Source of the DNA: Marsupella aquatica | Taxonomy: Eukaryota; Marchantiophyta | NCBI GenBank assembly: GCA_973895155.1 | Contig: OZ316896.1 | Coordinates: 1,054,001-1,118,000, forward strand | Reading direction: 5' to 3' | DNA length: 64,000 bases | Shown here: positions 33,666-43,783 of the stretch, one piece after another | Numbering within the stretch: position 1 is the stretch's first letter | Layout: the number at the start of each line of letters is the position of its first letter | The notes under the pieces: generated by a model | The model's database searches: none | What the model was told of the DNA's origin: nothing | Seen by the model: the letters and a program-made list of their open reading frames with translations, nothing else | Program-made: the position numbers and the translations under genes

Positions 33666-36628
33666 ATGGCGTCGTCCGACGACAACAAGCTAGTGGAGTC
33701 CTCCAGAGATTTTATGACGATAGGCAGCCAACACAATGATCAGTTTCTAGCATACACGGATTGGAGATATGGTCTCAAGAGTTTCAGTTTCAGTTTCCGG
33801 CAATTGTGCATCATAGGAACCCTGATTATGATAGTCATGGGATTACTCAGCAGGTATTTTCTGGAGTCCTCTCTCCAAGTGATAATGGATCCTAGTTTTG
33901 ATCCCATGCAAGTAGAATTCTTCCCCAAGTACCACAATCTCCACGATGCGGCTTCTGATAGGTCGTTGATAATTTTTGAGGAGGATGCGGTGAAAGTTTC
34001 CTCTTCTCCAAGTGAACTGTTATCGAGGGAGTCAGCTCAGGAGGTTAAATCTAGCATTGAAAATCTGGACAAAGAATATGCGTCACCAGAAGAAAACGCA
34101 ATTGGTGATGAAAAGGACGTCAAGACCACGTTAATGATGCCGCCGGTGGGACAGGATGACATTCACCAGCAGGTAGACGGGACCGAAACCAACCTGGCCG
34201 ATCAATCTACCACGGATTCAACCAGAATTGAAGTTTCTGCCCAACAGAAGGAGAAGCAGATCAAACTCTTCCCAGAAGACCTACCACAAGATGAGACTCT
34301 AAAAACAAGCGGCGAAGACAAAGAAATAGTGAATTTGAATGACGCGCAAAATACGTCGCTTGACGAGACACTCCAATCTATTGACTCCTCAGCAATGAAA
34401 CCCAATTTGAACAGCTCCACAGGTGATTCACTCATACATTTGGATGAATTCTATTTTCTTGAACTGATGACATTATTTATTAGATGACCTTTGGATTCAT
34501 AGACAATACGAGAGATGCAAACGGGAACATTCAACGATATTTGTCGTTCGAGCCCTCAACTAAGTTATGCCAGAGCCTAACTTTATTAGAATTACGGACC
34601 TGGGCGTCAAAATATGTCGCGAGTGTCAATTACTTGTTCATCCTTGCAAAGAACCGGATACAAGTTCAGTGTGTACACCTACTGTCACTACGTCAGGTAG
34701 TTGCATACAGAATTATCATTACCTACCAGTGGTTAATTTAGTTGTAATAATATTCACACACCATTCCCTACATAGTTCTTGCCATTGCATTCTCGCTCAC
34801 CTAGTTTAGAAGCCCGTTTCGAAGCTGCCAGATAGAGAAACTTGAGTCTGCAAGTATCACAATGAATTCAAAATTTCTGTGCAAATTTTACTGTCGAGAC
34901 CATTTGGCTGCTCTGTTGGGGCAACAGAACGGGATCCAAGAAATCGCATTCTCGCTGACCTATTGATGGAGACTTTCTTAATTCCTGTTTAGAAGTCTCA
35001 TTTTATTTGTTTGGCATCACTCGACAGGTGAATGTGATTTGACGGTCGGGAAATGGGTTTATGACCCTGCCGGGCCTTTATACCGCTCCGATCAATGCTC
35101 GATTCTAAGCCAGCGCCAAAACTGCCGAAGTAATGGAAGACCGGACCATGAATACGAGTTCTATAAGTGGGAACCAGATCACTGCTCGCTTCCTCGATTT
35201 GATCCTAATGCATTCCTGGAAATGATGCGAGGCAAAACTCTGGCATTCATTGGAGACTCCTTGGCAAGGAATCAAATGGAGTCCCTGATGTGTATTTTGC
35301 TCCAGGTGAGGACCACGAGCTTGTTTTGAGACGCTTAAGTAATCGATCCATCACTCTCCCTGTGTCCAGCCGGAGCCTTTTGGGTCAGGATGTGGGGAGA
35401 TTCCTCTGTGAATGCACGGGAGGGTGTGGATCTATTGGATTTGGGTAGGGGGAAGAGTAACAGCAAAGGAAGAAAAGTATTTGGAGTGTTTATCTACGTC
35501 TCTTCACCTCTTGAACTCTTAAGGAAAGGAGATTAATTAAGAAGCTTACTGGGAAGCTGTTTCTAGTTACCAGATTGGGGCTTTTCAAGTATGAGATGAA
35601 AAATCTATCGAAAAGTTTGCTTTTAGGTGACTCGGATTAAACGTTGAGACGGTACGTATGCTGGATATACCAATCTGCTTGCGCAAGTGCATCAATTTGG
35701 GCCCTGTTTCTATGAGTGATATAATCCCCAATCTGCTGGAATAACGCAATCTCAAATTTACATCTTGATACCTGCTGGTTGTAGAATTATGATGTGAGGC
35801 TAAGCTTTGTGTCCTAATTTTGTCTAGGTTGCCAAGGCCAGGCCCAAGGGAGGCAAGACCATGCACAAATGGTACTTCCCATCTCATAGTTTCACAGTTG
35901 TTCGAATGTGGTCTTCGTGGCTCGTCCGAATCGGAGGAGATTTTCCACCTTCTGCAGCGCCTGAAGGCGTAACCAAGCTCAACCTCACAGAGCTCGATGA
36001 TTATGCAGAGCATCTACCCGCGTTTGATGTCACAATCCTCTCCTCTGGCCACTGGTGGCTCCAGAAGACAGCATATTTCATGAACGGGGAGATGTTGGGG
36101 GGAACGGGGTTTCGATGGCTCCCCACTTTTGGCGAAATGAAGCTGAACCACAGCAGCGCTTACGACATTGCATTGAACAATACGTTGCAAAAGGTAGGTT
36201 CTTATCCAGGTTACAGAGGTCTCACCATCTTGAGAACTTATACTCCAGATCACTACCAGGGTGGGAACTGGAGTAATGGAGGATCATGCACAGGAGAAAC
36301 GAAGCCGTATCAGGAGGCACCAAGGAACCCTTTCAATGATAAGATGCGTGCAAAACAGATCAACATTTTCGAGTTCAACACACAAAATTCTCGAGGTAGG
36401 ATCATGCCGAATGGCTCCAAACTCAGGCTGCTAGATATTTATACTGTTCTGAATTACAGAGGGGATGGCCATCCCGGTCCTTATAGGAGCACTGATCCCC
36501 TGAAGCAAACAACCTCGGATTCTAAAGGCCATCCGCCTCCTCAGGATTGCTTGCATTGGTGCATGCCAGGCCCAGTCGATACGGTGAACGAGCTTTTATT
36601 TCATCTGCTGAGGGAAGAGATGCAATAG
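33666..36628 (+). CDS. Trichome birefringence-like (TBL/AXY9-type) polysaccharide O-acetyltransferase, 611 aa
   Basis: Golgi type II membrane enzyme of the TBL/DUF231 family that moves acetyl groups onto cell-wall polysaccharides or supplies an acetylated intermediate. Three exons joined at GT-AG sites: 33,666-34,422, 35,028-35,305, 35,828-36,628. Residues 1-44 are cytosolic, 45-66 a membrane anchor (IIGTLIMIVMGLL), and about 70-250 an acidic, Ser/Thr-rich stem. The TBL domain starts at C255-D256 with GKWVYD. The catalytic serine is in GDS (328-330), and the DxxH motif is D585-CL-H588 (QDCLHWCMPGPVDT). Paired cysteines and several NxS/T sites fit a secreted fold. After DxxH the family usually has DTWNE; here it is DTVNE. 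The long stem and sequence resemble AXY9 more than other TBLs, but that subgroup call is tentative. Confidence 0.92.
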
Positions 36629-37484
36629 AAAATCCTCTGATCTCGGATCATATACTCAGCTCATGGATTTAATCATCCGGTTCCTGTCATATGGGAAAGA
36701 CCAAACTGGAACAATGGCTGAACCTTGAAGTTGTGCGGGTTGGTAACAGATTTAACTGCAATACTGCACGGATCTGAAACGAGGGCCTTCACATAGTTTG
36801 CACATCTGTTGTTCAAATCACTAGAGCCAGTGGAGGTGCAACGGGCTAAAGGATGTCCCAGAACTGATAACTCTATTAATTTGGTGGTAATTTGGGGTTC
36901 TACACAGTTAAAAATTCCTAGAGAGCTTGGGACTTGATTCACCAAAGTTTTCCTTCGTGTGGCGAAATACAGTAGCAATTTTTCTTCATGCCGTCACTTA
37001 CAACATACATTAGACCCACACAAGAGAGGCTAAAAGAATCTTTGGAGCAATGCCTCTGTAAGGTAGCCACAAACTAGGGTGTCTCCCCCCCCCCCCACAA
37101 CACACACACACCACACCACACCCCTTGCATGTGGAGGGTGGATTGGCTCTGACTGGCATTTTAAGTTTAATGTATGCAACTGGCTTCTTGCTTTGATTTG
37201 GATGGAAACACACAGCAAGGGGATCACCTTCTTATAAAGCCCTAGACTAGCTATGATTACAAAATTGGTGACAGATCTCTTGCCTTAACCTCTATGTGCC
37301 GTATAACATACCATTCTAGACATCCCCAGAACATCCCTATTTGAACCTATGCAAACAAACTTATTAACGTTACACAATAGTGTATATAAGGAATTTGATG
37401 TACAAATAGGTAAGGACAAAGAAACAAGTCAAAACCAAACAATTTTATACTCAAATAAGGAATAAAAAAGGTTGTCATGTTAAT
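36629..37484. other. Intergenic, including 3' region of the acetyltransferase gene
   Basis: No further gene. It contains the degenerate SINE-like copy at 37,035-37,145 and ends at the Mutator-like element at 37,485. Confidence 0.5.
37035..37145 (-). mobile_element. Degenerate SINE-like copy
   Basis: It shares with 24,488-24,765, in the same order, tttggagca, tgtaaggtagccacaa, a C-rich then CA-repeat stretch, and ccccttgcatgtggagggtggattg. The run of C's at about 37,086 and the CA repeats have expanded. The tRNA-like A-box end is missing, so this is a truncated copy. Confidence 0.55.
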
Positions 37485-37943
37485 ACCGGGCGTTAAATCT
37501 ATGTCATGTGAATGTCCTCCCCCACTTTCCTGGGGCCCCGTACACTGCCAGTCCCAATCCCCAATGCTGCTGCCCGCTCCGGCCCAAAATTGGCAAAAAC
37601 ATAAACCAATATTCTACCATTTCGTCATCCACTATGGCCCGGTCAACTTTGTGCCATCTACTTTGTCCTTGTGGAGTTGTGGTTTGTGTTATGGCAACAC
37701 TTATTTCCAAAGAGTTGATCGGCCGGAGCAGGCGACAAAAAGTGATGGGTGTCAAAACATAAACCCAAAGTTGATGGCACAAAGTTGATCAAGCCGGAGC
37801 AGGTGACAAAATGGTAACGTATTGGTGTATGCTTTGGCAAACTCAGGCCGGAGCAAGCAACAGCTTTGGGGACTAGGACGAGCAGTGTACAGGGCACCAG
37901 GAAAATGGGGGAGCAGTAACTCGACGGAGGTTTAACACACGGT
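37485..37943. mobile_element. Second Mutator-like non-autonomous element (459 bp)
   Basis: Ends read ACCGGGCGTTAAATC and, reverse-complemented on the right, ACCGTGTGTTAAACC, matching the termini of the 19.37-kb element. Internal parts of the inverted repeats (tgctgctgcccgctccggcc, cataaaccaatattctacc) also match. The 154-bp array is absent except for one remnant (gtttgtgttatggcaacac). The 9 bp on either side (catgttaat and gtgatgagg) do not match, so the target duplication has been lost or an end is rearranged. Older than the first copy. Confidence 0.78.
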
Positions 37944-38274
37944 GTGATGAGGAAGATGAAGAATAGTACGGTTATGAGATGGACAAGGGAGTCTGAGTAC
38001 ACAAATAGTACGGTCATGAGATGAGGAATAATACAAAAATCCAAAACTCTTGTATCAGGTGGGTCATATAAAATATTGTGGTGTGAAAAATCTATTCATT
38101 GATTCCAACCTCTGAGCATGACACACTAGTGATTTATAACAGTGCAAAGTCAATTAACCAGCACCACCAGATACAGCATCGTTCTAGCGCTCTCTACTCC
38201 AGTCAAAAGGGTGCGAAGTCAGCCTCCGAGCTATTTAGGAATGAGCCTGATTACGTATTAAGACAGGAAACCCA
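37944..38274. other. Intergenic, no recognised gene
   Basis: A short direct repeat, agtacggttatgagatg and agtacggtcatgagatg, lies at about 37,968 and 38,009. Nothing else is seen. Confidence 0.5.
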
Positions 38275-39990
38275 GGCAGTAGGACCTCCAGGTATGGCAC
38301 CATCGCCTTGCATCACATTCATTCAAACTAACCAATTGGCTTAAGTCAATTGGCTAGGGGATTTGCCTGGAACTGAGAGGTGTTTCTGATATTACGCATT
38401 TTTGCTTTCGTTCAAGCTCCCACCTGGCAGTTTGACTCCTCACATTATTGCACACATAATCTCAATCTCCGGCTGTTTTTACTGCTGTTCTCTCTGACGC
38501 GACGAGAAGCTATTTTACTAATTAAAAAAGGGGCCAAAGGTGTGGAGAGCAAGGACAAGTTTGAGCCCCAAGAATGGTTCTAAAGGGCTAGAGGCAAACT
38601 GATGTTTCCAGGGTTCCATCGTGCATACGTCAGACTTAGCAATTGTGATTGATTACTACAGACCACCGCCTAGTATGACAGACGTAGAAGATTGCAATTC
38701 TTTGTTGCACGACCATTTGCCAGAACAGCACAACAGAGTCAGGCTGCAATTTGAACACTTCACAGCTTACTGGCACATGATATGACATTCATACGTTCTA
38801 CTCTCCGCGTCCTCTTGGGGACCACAATTTACCGTCGCACCTTACCTTGGGAGATCTCTGACACTGGCGCCCAGGCATGTTATCCCTTCACAGAACGTCA
38901 GATCCTGATGGTGAGGATACACAACATAATTGACTGATGATAGCTTGCCCAGAGAAAATCACCATCAGCATCTGACGTCCTGTGAGAGACCAACAGTACT
39001 AAAGACACTCCTCACTATCAGGAAAGCTGACGGAAAGGTGAACATTTGCCGTCTTCCGTCACCAGTCAGGTTTAACCAGTTGATTATCCTTAAACGCCCA
39101 GAAAAAGATTAATCATAGTGGATGCCCACGAGCCGTTTGTCTAGGAAACGTGTTCCACCCGTGGCTGTGTCTACTCATTCATCGCCCCTCACGCCGAAGG
39201 AGTGTCTTAAGTACCGTTTTGTTCGTCAAGGTCGCACCAGCACAAAGAACAAACGACTTTACTAAAGAATAGGCCAAAAGAGGCGATAGAACCAACATGA
39301 AAAGCCGAAGGGATAAAATCTTTGAGCATTCGACTCTCCTCACATTCTTATGCTCTCATAAATACTTCTCCCATGACAAACACTAATGCTACATCACACG
39401 CTCCAAATTCCATTCAGTACGAGCCATCTCACATGTGCAGCGGCCTACAAAAAGTGGCCCTTATAACTTGTTGTGGCAGTGTTTAAACGACACCGCTTTG
39501 GATGCAGAATTGTAGTCATCACAGGTGCAGAGGTCGTAGAGGTGCAGCAAGCGGTAGGGACGACAAATTTCGGTGCCTGTCGTGGATATTGAGGTCGTGA
39601 ATGTCAACAACGATCTGTCCACGAGGTGGGGATGGTTGAATGTACGGGTTGCTTGCCTAGATAGCATTGTGCTCAAGGTCTCATGCCATAGTGCCATATG
39701 TCTCAAATTGCATAGACCTCTCTTCCCGAGGACATTTGCATCGGATCAACAGTTCTAGGTGCTAGGATTGTGCCCAATACATGATGATGTAGTCTTGAGC
39801 AAACACAATTTACACTGTAGATTTTGCGGCAAGTTCCTCTCCTACGAATGCTACAGAAGATTGACTATGCCCCAATTCAGAGCATTTCATCTCGCAGGAC
39901 CAACCACGTACCCGGCCGCACCAAAAGCTCATGGTGCCAAACTTGGGCACACCAGATTCCTTGCAATTGGTACAATGTGCACACATTCTT
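38275..39990. repeat. Dispersed repeat module, copy B
   Basis: The left edge (38,275-38,336, aggcagtaggacctccaggt) matches sequence just past the stop codon of the Coq10-like gene (45,522-45,632), but lacks an internal ~60-bp piece. After a unique stretch, 38,765-39,560 matches 46,255-47,040 (copy C) at about 90% by eye: tatgacattcatacgttcta, ttgactgatgatagcttgcc, ggatgcccacgagccgtttg. The right part (39,575-39,990) matches copy A. It has no coding region and no terminal repeats that I can define. Confidence 0.8.
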
Positions 39991-40663
39991 GACGGCATGG
40001 GCCAAACAAAAGGACACGATGCCCAGAGTTTTGACATAGATGTATACTTCAATTCCCTCTTCACGTCTATACCAGATGTCCTTCCCCTGCTGGCCCCGCG
40101 GAGTCCTACACAGATAAATTCAGTAATGACAGCATCCAATTTCTCAGTGATCTACAGTTTTCATTTCACTAGGAGCGATGCTTCGCCTACCAACCAATTG
40201 AGTCAGTGTCTGCAAATGAGAGCTCTCTCCAACTCTCAAATTTACAGCTACTTCTCTTTCTGTCAGCATTTCGAAGCAGGACTCACAATAATGCTGCTCA
40301 CTACTCAGCATTCCCTCTCCAATTATTTGCTGTGGTAAAAGGTTAGTGAGAAGAAGCTCAACGCTTTCCTCATGCTTCATTCTAGACCCATGCCGTCGCC
40401 AAAGAACCTCTTATTGATCCGATGATGCCTTGACATTCATTACGCCCACACCCACATTGGTCAAGAGTAGAATAAAGTGCTGCGTACGATAGAAGATCAC
40501 CACAGCAGTTCATGGAAGAATTCCCCACCTTGTCACATATTATTGCGGGTCGTCTGCTATCCTTCAACTTAGATCTTCACAACCTCCCGGAACGGAAATA
40601 ACAGTTTCCCTTTCATCCTCAAGCTTGAAACGAGAAAGAAATTTAGTCGACAGAGAAATTGAA
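39991..40663. other. Region downstream of GIP1, with an orphan minus-strand frame
   Basis: The minus-strand frame 40,144-40,380 (78 codons, ATG start) looks protein-like, with EQHYCESCFEMLTEREVAVN, but I know no family for it. A further open run lies upstream at 40,382-40,567. They may be chance frames in the GIP1 3' UTR or exons of an unknown gene; I do not call them. Confidence 0.35.
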
Positions 40664-40879
40664 TTAGGGTTTGGCCCTGTTGGTCATAGCGTCTAGAGCA
40701 GCAGCTTCTCGGCGGAGCTCCTTCACCACGGCAGCAAGCGCCTCTGGATTCACTCCGTGTTCGCAGAGGGCGATGAGAATGGCGAGCGATTGCCGATCCA
40801 ACCCTGTTCCCATCAACGACGCCATCGCGTGCACCACATCCAATGCCTCCCTTGCTCGCGCCACCCCGACTCCGTCCAT
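40664..40879 (-). CDS. GIP1: GIP1/MOZART1-type gamma-tubulin complex protein, 71 aa
   Basis: Small MZT1 protein that binds the N-terminus of GCP3 and helps recruit and activate gamma-tubulin complexes at microtubule nucleation sites and the nuclear envelope. Single exon, ATG at 40,877-40,879, stop at 40,664. The family core is plain: REALDVVHAMASLMGTGLDR, then LAILIALCEHGVNPEALAAV and VKELRRE, the near-invariant helical block. The N-terminus is only about 7 residues before the core and the tail about 15 residues after it, normal for plant GIPs (about 70 aa). The frame continues upstream of the ATG through part of a minisatellite to a TGA, but that stretch has only a GTG and is not conserved, so the ATG is the start. 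Confidence 0.93.
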   Translation of the reverse strand: MDGVGVARAREALDVVHAMASLMGTGLDRQSLAILIALCEHGVNPEALAAVVKELRREAAALDAMTNRAKP

Positions 40880-40910
40880 CGCTGCACCGAACTGGACTTC
40901 ACTGGACTGC

Positions 40911-41385
40911 TTCTCTCGCTCTCTCACTGGTGGTCAGTTTCCTGTCGACTGCGAATTGCTTCTCTCGCTCTCTCACTGGATTCTGTTTCCTGTCGACTGC
41001 TTGCTTCTCTCACTCTCTCACTGGTTTCTGTTTCCTGTCGACTGCGAATTGCTTCTCTCGCTCTCTCGCTCCATTCTGTTTCCTGTCAACTGCGAATTGC
41101 TTCTCTCGCTCTCTCACTGGTTTCTGTTTCCTGTCAACTGCGAATTGCTTCTCTCGCTCTCTCACTGGTTTCTGTTTCCTGTCAACTGCGCATTGCTTCT
41201 CTCGCTCTCTCACTGGTTTCTGTTTTCTGTCGACTGCGAATTGCTTCTCTCGCTCTCTCACTGGTTTCTGTTTCCTGTCGACTGCGAATTGCTTTTCTCG
41301 CTCTCTCGCTGGATTCTGTTTCCTGTCAAATGCGAAAAAGCTTCTCTCGCTCTCTAACTCGTTTCTGTTTCCTGTCAAACGCGAA
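40911..41385. repeat. 48-bp minisatellite upstream of GIP1, about 10 units
   Basis: The unit contains ctctctcactggtttctg and tttcctgtcaactgcgaatt and repeats head-to-tail with a 48-bp period; the outer units are diverged. As 48 is a multiple of three, all plus-strand frames stay open for 180-230 codons (16-residue repeats such as LSLSHWFLFPVDCELL) and the minus strand encodes a basic repeat (REREKQFAVDRKQKPV). These frames are artefacts of the period. The array begins about 30 bp upstream of the GIP1 ATG, so it is probably in the GIP1 leader or promoter. On the GIP1-sense strand it is GA-rich. Confidence 0.92.
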
Positions 41386-41603
41386 TGAAGAATTGGTGGA
41401 AATCAAATGTACAGTCGACACTTTCTAATTGCAAGCCCTCGGGAAGAAACCCCATGTTGCACTTATGTGTGGATTACACTAGACAATAAGCGCAATTTCA
41501 AAGACTTTGCAATTTGTGGAGAATTGCATGCATGATTCAAAGAGCATGTTGCACTTATGTGTGTATTGCACTTGTAAATAAGTGCAATTCCGAAGACCAT
41601 TTA
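41386..41603. other. Short intergenic stretch
   Basis: It contains a diverged direct repeat (catgttgcacttatgtgtg at 41,453 and 41,547) and gcaattc motifs. No gene. Confidence 0.5.
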
Positions 41604-41748
41604 TTGGAGAGATATACTTGATGGACCCCATGAGGGTCCCAATAGATTTTAGGAACATGGATCACAAGTCCATCAAGGGTCTGGATCCCTTATGGTTCCA
41701 TCATGCAACATTTCTCATTTTGGGGGTCCATCAGATATATCTCTCCAA
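41604..41748. mobile_element. Small MITE (145 bp)
   Basis: Left end ttggagagatatacttgatg and the right end reverse-complemented ttggagagatatatctgatg are 20-bp inverted repeats with two mismatches, extending into ggacccc. Flanks on both sides read TTTA (41,600-41,603 and 41,749-41,752), a candidate target duplication; TTA-type targets occur in PIF/Harbinger elements. The interior holds further short palindromes and no coding sequence. Confidence 0.65.
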
Positions 41749-41752
41749 TTTA

Positions 41753-43783
41753 TTGTGAATAATTGCAACGTTGATAAACTATGCTTTTCATCCCATACAG
41801 CCTTCTCTTGTTGTTGAAAATTGGCTAGATTCCACCTGTCTGAAAAGTCCTAGCAACTTTTGGTTAAATTGGCTAGATTTTTGTCTTCCATACCCCATCC
41901 CCCAGAATCTAACAGTTATCCTTAAATCTAGTGAGATCAGATGGTCTAGGAAAATCAGATAATGAGTCTCCCGATATTTAAGGATTACCTTAGATTCTAG
42001 ATAATGTGAAGGAGAAGATGATACGAATATTTCTTGCCCTAGACTTAAGGACAACAAATATTACTAGCATCTTCTCCCTTGGACAAGGTGACATGCACCA
42101 CCTTGCAAAAAACATAAAACCTTAAAAAGTTGCCCTGATCCTTGACGCGTCCCAGTAATTACAACTACTCCACTATTCTTTCTGTATTTGAAAATACATC
42201 ACAGCTTTAGTGTACAGTACTCGAATAGGCAATCCTGGTTTTTTTCTCATGATTTGTTTAAGAAATGTCAGTGGCAGGAAGCCTCCTGACATGGTAGTTT
42301 GATTGTGGTGGCACTTTTTCCTAATTTTTGACAACAAAGACATGGACCTAGAGGTGTCACTATGCAAGTTTTCCACGCCCCACCTATCAATCTTTGACAA
42401 TTGAGTTGCCAGTCCAACTAGTACCCACAGGGCTCAATTGCCTGGCCACCTCACTTCCACTTGGCAATACTATGCAATGCATTGGCATTGAGCTACGGTA
42501 GGGTTCTATAAAAATAGTTATTCAAGGCAAAAACATTAGACAACTCATTTTCTTTCTAGTGTCAATGAAAGATCTCTAGGGTTGGGAAGGTGTATAGTAA
42601 AAGCCCTCTTACAGGAGCATTGTCCTGGATGAAGCCTCGTTTTAAGGGTCCTGGATGGATCCCCAAACCAAACTTTTCTCCCCAAACCAACCCCTTGAGT
42701 ACAGGGGTACATTGATTTGAGGCCTATCAGGGTCTTTCAATTGTCTCAATCACTAAAGGGTCCCATCAAGTAACACCAGGGCATTCAAAGCACTACCATA
42801 AGCAGGGTTTTATGACTCTGCTTGTTTTTGGACATACATAGGTAGCCACTAAGGTTTTTATACCCTCCATAAAACCATTTTATATTCTTGGCCATACCTG
42901 GCTTACAACCCATCCTCTCTTACAACCCGCCAAGCACATACCTCGCCTTGAAATTGGGACATAAAAGTGGAAAGTAGGCCTTAAAGTCCCCATGCCACAT
43001 TCATCCCCCATGGTGGTACCCACCACGCGAGTACTCGATAAATCTCTTCTTCTATTGATCTATTCTCCCAAAGGCGTTCGGCTACTGGCTCTCCTCCTGC
43101 CTCTCCTCTTCACGCAGGTGGAGCTCTATGGTGGCAACGAATCAGCTCTGGGGGAAATCTTCCCTGCCTGATAACCTGCCACTGGTCCTCTCATGTCGTT
43201 TACTAGTACAGTTCGTAGCTAGCATCTCCCTTGAATTCCGACTGCTTTCATGGAATGGACGCACTTCTCTCCGAGTCCTGAGCAGTGAAGATTGGAATCT
43301 AAGAAAGCCTTTCATTTCATGGTGCATGTGTGGATCTTCAATTGCTTTGATTTTCTTACTATTGTGCTTTCAAGGGCCGGGATTCCGGGCCCTGGAACCT
43401 CACCACTGAATCTGAGGTTTTTCTTGGGGTGGAGGAACATTAGCTGAGTTTCGTGATTTCGAGATGGGGATTTGGAGCACAGTATGAGAGAGCTGCTGTT
43501 GGGTCATTCTCCTAGAGATTTGAGAGCAGGATCCGCTGGAACTGGAATTCGTGGCACGACTTGCTCGTATGGAGAGTTGTATAGAGTAACTGAACAAGTT
43601 TTTGATTGAAAATTGGAAGTACCCGTACCCAAAATGGATTAATGGGGATTGGGAACAAGAAGATAGAGGATTCTGCAAAGGTAAGGTTGTCACTGTAATG
43701 TCCTTTCGGAGAGAGGAGGAAATCCAGGGTTCGAATATTTGTTGGCGATTTGTAGTTGGGTTAGCAGGTGACCTCGGAGGGCA
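41753..43783. other. Intergenic and presumed 5' region of the Coq10-like gene
   Basis: AT-rich to about 43,000, with no gene. From 43,020 to 43,783 composition becomes balanced; this is the likely promoter and leader of the gene starting at 43,784. The plus-strand frame 43,128-43,409 has an ATG but no recognised motif and could be an upstream open frame. I saw no clear TATA box close to the expected start site. Confidence 0.4.

Noticed and set aside
41010-41378. Basic minus-strand repeat protein (REREKQFAVDRKQKPV units)
   Set aside because: Same cause. It is closed by stops before the GIP1 ATG and has no homologue I know.
40671-41428. Three overlapping plus-strand open frames of 181-228 codons with 16-residue repeats
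   Set aside because: They are produced by the 48-bp period (a multiple of three) of the minisatellite and run antisense to GIP1. All frames are equally open, which is a repeat artefact.
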